DNA of 64,000 nucleotides, from positions 1 through 64,000 of the forward strand of contig DATCYF010000009.1 in the NCBI GenBank assembly GCA_036570425.1. Direction: 5' to 3'. Below, piece by piece: positions 60,549 through 64,000 of the stretch (its first letter is position 1; every line of letters starts with the position of its first letter). The translations under genes and the position numbers were made by a program. The notes under the pieces are model-generated. The model saw only the letters and a list, made by a program, of their open reading frames with translations, did not search any database and was not told the DNA's origin. This DNA is from Rhizorhapis sp036570425. GTDB taxonomy: Bacteria; Pseudomonadota; Alphaproteobacteria; Sphingomonadales; Sphingomonadaceae.

Positions 60549-62261
60549 ATGGACGCTGTAATCGACCGTAGCCGGGATATTTCTCAGCCACTTGATCGGC
60601 TGAGCCGGGACGAGACCATGAAGGCGGAGAGCGATTATCTGCGCGGCACCATCGCAGAAGGCCTGCTCGACCGCATCACTGGTGCGATGCCGAGTGGAGA
60701 CGACGTCAAGCTGATGAAATTTCACGGCATCTATCAGCAGGATGACCGCGAATTGCGCGACGAGCGCCGCCGTCAGAAGCTGGAGCCTGCTTATCAGTTC
60801 ATGATCCGCGTGCGCTTGCCCGGCGGCGTCTGCACGCCTGCGCAATGGCTGAAAATGGACGAACTGGCGCGCGCGCATGGCGGCGAGACGTTGCGGCTGA
60901 CGACGCGGCAGACTTTTCAGTATCATTGGGTGCTGAAAGATAGCCTTCGGCCCATCATTCAGGGGCTGCATGAAACGCTGCTCGATACCATTGCCGCCTG
61001 TGGCGATGATAGTCGTGGCGTGATGTGCACCGTCGATCCGGAAAGCTCGCCGCTTCATGCTGAGGTTTCGGCACTTGCGAAGCGGGTGAGCGACCACGTC
61101 ATTCCGAAAACGCGCGGCTACCATGAAATCTGGTACGGTGAGCAGCGGGTGGCCAGTTCGGAACCGGAGGAGCCTTTCTATGGCCCCACCTACATGCCGC
61201 GGAAGTTCAAGATCGGCTTCGCTTTGCCGCCGTCAAACGACATCGACGTGTATGCGCAGGATCTGGGCTTCATCGCTGTTTCCGGTCCGAACGGCCTGGA
61301 AGGCTTTAACGTCGTCATTGGCGGCGGAATGGGCCGGACGGACCAGGTGCCTACGACTTATCCCCGGCTTGCCAGCCTGATCGGATTTATACCCGCTGAC
61401 CGGGTCATTGCCTGCTCTGATGCCGTCATGGCTGTGCAGCGCGACTATGGCGACCGCAAGGAGCGGCTGTACGCCCGCTTTAAATATACCGTCGACGCCA
61501 AGGGTCTTGACTGGATCAAGGCCGAAATCGAGCAGCGCATGGGTGAAGCATTCGAACTGGCCCGTCCTTTCCACTTCGAATCCAATGGCGATCGCTATGG
61601 TTGGACGGAGACAGCGGATGGTCGTCATCACCTCACGCTGTTCATTGAGAATGGCCGTCTTGTAGGCAAGCTGATGGATGGTCTGCGGGACGTTGCCCGC
61701 ATCCACCGCGGTACTTTCCGCCTGACGCCCAATCAGAACCTCATCATCGCCGGGGTCAATTCGGAGGACCGGCCCGCCATCGAAGCAGTGCTTCAGGAAT
61801 ATGGCATCGGTGAGAAATCGGTTTCGATGGTGCGCCGCAATTCCATGGCCTGTGTCGCACTGCCAACCTGTGCATTGGCAATGGCGGAAAGCGAACGCTA
61901 TTTGCCGGATCTAATGACCAAGATTGAGGCGTTGCTGGAGGGGCATGGCCTGGCCCAGGAGCCTATTACAGTCCGCATGACCGGCTGCCCCAATGGCTGC
62001 GCACGGCCTTATATCGCGGAGATCGGATTTAGCGGACGCGCGCCGGGGAAATATAATCTTTACCTGGGCGGGGGTTTCCACGGACAGCGGCTGAACCGAA
62101 TGATCCGTGAGAACGTCAATGAAGCCACCATTCTTGAAGTGCTGGATGAAGTATTCGCCCGCTACGCCAAGGAGCGTCTGGCTGACGAGCGGTTCGGCGA
62201 TTTCGTCGTTCGTGCCGGAATCGTGCGCGAAGTGACGGAAGGGCGGCTGTTCAATGAATGA
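60549..62261 (+). CDS. cysI: Sulfite reductase hemoprotein subunit (CysI)
   Basis: A 570-residue siroheme/4Fe-4S enzyme reducing sulfite to sulfide, equal in length to E. coli CysI. LRLTTRQTFQYHWVLKDSL and the cluster-ligand motifs MACVALPTCALAMAESER and TGCPNGCARPY are clear, as is GGGMGRTDQVPTTYPRLA. It lies directly after cysJ and overlaps the following PLP-enzyme gene by 8 bases, so sulfide production and sulfur incorporation are coupled. Confidence 0.96.
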   Translation: MDAVIDRSRDISQPLDRLSRDETMKAESDYLRGTIAEGLLDRITGAMPSGDDVKLMKFHGIYQQDDRELRDERRRQKLEPAYQFMIRVRLPGGVCTPAQWLKMDELARAHGGETLRLTTRQTFQYHWVLKDSLRPIIQGLHETLLDTIAACGDDSRGVMCTVDPESSPLHAEVSALAKRVSDHVIPKTRGYHEIWYGEQRVASSEPEEPFYGPTYMPRKFKIGFALPPSNDIDVYAQDLGFIAVSGPNGLEGFNVVIGGGMGRTDQVPTTYPRLASLIGFIPADRVIACSDAVMAVQRDYGDRKERLYARFKYTVDAKGLDWIKAEIEQRMGEAFELARPFHFESNGDRYGWTETADGRHHLTLFIENGRLVGKLMDGLRDVARIHRGTFRLTPNQNLIIAGVNSEDRPAIEAVLQEYGIGEKSVSMVRRNSMACVALPTCALAMAESERYLPDLMTKIEALLEGHGLAQEPITVRMTGCPNGCARPYIAEIGFSGRAPGKYNLYLGGGFHGQRLNRMIRENVNEATILEVLDEVFARYAKERLADERFGDFVVRAGIVREVTEGRLFNE

Positions 62262-63420
62262 GGAACGTCAGGCTGCGAAGGCGCTTGAAACGATAGCAGC
62301 GGCGCATGGCGTTGCGACGGACAAGGCCTTCGGCGCCGTGACGCCGCCTCTTTATCTGTCCAGCACCTACGCCTTCAACGGCTATGAACAGCCCAATCGC
62401 TATGATTATGGCCGTGCGGGCAATCCGAGCCGCGACCTCCTGAGCGAAGCCCTTGCCCAACTAGAGGGTGGGGCGGGTGCGGTCATCACGTCGAGCGGCA
62501 TGGCGGCTGTTGACCTGCTGCTCGGTCAACTCAAGCCCAAAGACCTCGTGATCGCCCCACATGATTGCTATGGCGGCACATACAGGTTGCTTAAGGCCCG
62601 CGCTGACCGGGGCCATTTCTCCTTGAGGTTCATCGACCAGTCGAATCATTCGGCTTTTGCAGCGGTGCTTGAGGACGTGCCCGCGCTGGTGCTGATCGAA
62701 ACACCAAGCAATCCGTTGATGCGCGTCGTCGATATCGCAGCGCTTGCATCCAAGGCAAAGGCAGCGGGCGCGATGGTTGCGGTAGATAATACTTTCCTGT
62801 CGCCAGCATTGCAGCGGCCGATCACCCTGGGCGCGGATTTTGTAATTCACTCCACGACCAAATATCTAAATGGCCATTCTGACGTGATTGGCGGCGCCGT
62901 CGTCGCTGCCGATCCAGCGCAAGTCGATGCGCTCAAGGCCTGGGCCAATGTGATCGGTACGACGGGTGCGCCTTTCGATGCCTGGCTTACGCTGCGCGGT
63001 TTGCGGACGCTCTTTCCACGCATTGAGCGCCAGCAATCGACCGCGTCAGTCATTGCAAGGCATTTGGAAAATCACCCCGCCGTGGCTTGCGTCTATTATC
63101 CGGGGCTGGCGTCACATCCGGATCATGCAATCGCCGCCAGACAGCAGCGCGGATATGGTGCAATGCTGAGCTTCGAACTGGCGGGTGGGGTCGAAGCGGT
63201 AAAGCGTTTCGTGACTGAAGTGCGCATGTTCACTCTGGCCGAGTCATTGGGCGGCGTCGAAAGTCTCGTTGCACATCCGGCCACAATGACTCACGCAGAC
63301 ATGGGCGAAAAAGCCCGTCGCACCGCCGGCATCAGCGATAGCTTGCTGCGAGTATCGGTCGGGCTTGAGGATGAACATGATTTGCTGAAAGGATTGGATC
63401 AGGGTCTGGCTGCATGCTGA
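62254..63420 (+). CDS. Cys/Met-metabolism PLP enzyme, cystathionine gamma-synthase / O-acylhomoserine sulfhydrylase type
   Basis: A 388-residue gamma-family PLP enzyme. PLYLSSTYAFNGYEQPNRYDYGRAGNPS opens the conserved part. ITSSGMAAVDLLL follows, and AVDNTFLSPALQRP and the PLP lysine in HSTTKYLNGHSDVIGG are standard. The C-terminus has LGGVESLVAHPATMTHA. Following cysJI with an 8-base overlap suggests that it fixes sulfide or cysteine into homocysteine (metB/metZ-like), but the activities cannot be separated by eye. Confidence 0.9.
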   Translation: MNEERQAAKALETIAAAHGVATDKAFGAVTPPLYLSSTYAFNGYEQPNRYDYGRAGNPSRDLLSEALAQLEGGAGAVITSSGMAAVDLLLGQLKPKDLVIAPHDCYGGTYRLLKARADRGHFSLRFIDQSNHSAFAAVLEDVPALVLIETPSNPLMRVVDIAALASKAKAAGAMVAVDNTFLSPALQRPITLGADFVIHSTTKYLNGHSDVIGGAVVAADPAQVDALKAWANVIGTTGAPFDAWLTLRGLRTLFPRIERQQSTASVIARHLENHPAVACVYYPGLASHPDHAIAARQQRGYGAMLSFELAGGVEAVKRFVTEVRMFTLAESLGGVESLVAHPATMTHADMGEKARRTAGISDSLLRVSVGLEDEHDLLKGLDQGLAAC

Positions 63421-63482
63421 CCGTGACGGGGTAAATTTCGCGCCAATCCTGTGTTTGCCAGCAAGCTGTTTATGGATGCACG

Positions 63483-63749
63483 ATGGGAGATCAAGGGGTG
63501 CCGACATATGTTCTGGTTGTCGATAGTGTAGGTCTTATCCTTGCCATTCTCGGTTTCTGCATGGCCTTTCGGCAAAAGTTCGTTCGTAAACTCTTCCGCC
63601 AGGCGCGGCACTCCACGGAGGACATACCGCGGCTCCCTCCGCATGAAGATCCGGTTCGCTATGCGCTTTTGATCTCTGGCATCATGGTGATGGTCTTTGG
63701 CATAGTCATCGCGGGCATGGTATCCCTCTTTCAATTGGCTCAGCCCTGA
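63483..63749 (+). CDS. Small membrane protein of unknown function
   Basis: An 88-residue protein with two membrane helices (VLVVDSVGLILAILGFCMAF and YALLISGIMVMVFGIVIAGMV) and a charged loop between (RQKFVRKLFRQARHSTEDIPRLPPHEDPVR). It starts at ATG 63483, 62 bases after the PLP enzyme. No family is recognised. Confidence 0.7.
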   Translation: MGDQGVPTYVLVVDSVGLILAILGFCMAFRQKFVRKLFRQARHSTEDIPRLPPHEDPVRYALLISGIMVMVFGIVIAGMVSLFQLAQP

Positions 63750-63783
63750 TCAAACAGGGATCGGAGAACAGGAGAGCGGCAGA

Positions 63784-64000
63784 ATGACCGACAACCAGGA
63801 TCAACCCATTCGGGCAGAGGATCTCGCATCGGCGGCCCGATTGACCGCTGCGCGTTATGACCCGGGCACGGGCGATCTTCATGCCGTTGCCAAACAGGTG
63901 GTGGAGGAACGCTTTGGAAGCGCGGGGACGAAGGCCGCCCAGGACATTTCTCCAGAAGAATGGATCAATGAGGTTGCCCAATGCGCCAAGGCGATTTTGG
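63784..64000 (+). CDS. Unrecognised protein, 3' end outside window
   Basis: The first ~72 codons of a gene from ATG 63784, with GAGAGCGGCAGA upstream. The protein is hydrophilic and helical (DQPIRAEDLASAARLTAARYD, then VVEERFGSAGTKAAQ and PEEWINEVAQCAKAIL). No signal peptide and no recognised family. The end lies beyond base 64000. Confidence 0.65.
   Translation, partial: MTDNQDQPIRAEDLASAARLTAARYDPGTGDLHAVAKQVVEERFGSAGTKAAQDISPEEWINEVAQCAKAIL

Overview
The window reads as chromosome of a sphingomonad (Alphaproteobacteria, probably Sphingobium/Sphingomonas-like). This rests on the gene families and neighbourhoods: C4-pathway 5-aminolevulinate synthase, the NspC/carboxyspermidine-type polyamine pathway, the lepB-rnc-era block, several TonB-dependent receptors, and a gene-transfer-agent (GTA) style head-tail cluster. 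No rRNA, tRNA, CRISPR array, transposase or integrase was recognised.

Layout. 1-4.5 kb: a plus-strand iron-uptake cluster (TonB receptor C-terminus, Sel1-repeat protein, PiuC-type hydroxylase, PepSY membrane protein). 4.6-8.8 kb: a minus-strand signalling operon of TonB receptor, YfiR-like periplasmic protein and hybrid histidine kinase, coupled by short overlaps. 9.0-12.0 kb: minus-strand UDG-family protein, soluble lytic transglycosylase and MoaB. 12.2-22.1 kb: a long plus-strand run (ETF-ubiquinone oxidoreductase, TPR protein, IspE, N-formylglutamate amidohydrolase, IlvD, lipoprotein, NAD(P)HX repair enzyme, RNA methyltransferase, SugE-like SMR exporter). 22.2-26.0 kb: minus-strand polyamine genes (ornithine-type decarboxylase with a structured leader, NspC, carboxyspermidine-synthase-like dehydrogenase). 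26.2-39.1 kb: housekeeping genes hemA, murI, plsY, dprA, topA, a PilZ protein, era, rnc, lepB, pgi and gor.

39.1-52.1 kb: an RcGTA-like structural cluster running portal, protease, capsid, connectors, tail tube, chaperones, tape measure, DUF2460, DUF2163, NlpC/P60, baseplate/host-specificity protein, DUF2793. It looks eroded. No terminase precedes the portal. The portal and protease are joined by what looks like a deletion that removed the portal C-terminus and the N-terminal half of the protease. A secreted-protein gene lies antisense inside the operon. At least four copies of a palindrome-rich repeat of about 110 bp interrupt it. The DUF2460 protein carries a very large N-terminal region.

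52.2-64 kb: OmpA-family porin, a Cu/Zn superoxide dismutase lipoprotein, DUF488 protein, a second UDG-family protein, a 1-Cys peroxiredoxin, a LysR regulator and a sulfur-assimilation operon (DUF6306-like protein, CysJ, CysI, a Cys/Met PLP enzyme). A 22-bp near-identical sequence upstream of both the peroxiredoxin and the LysR gene, and paired palindromes before cysJ, suggest that one regulator links peroxide defence and sulfite reduction. The window ends inside an unrecognised gene.
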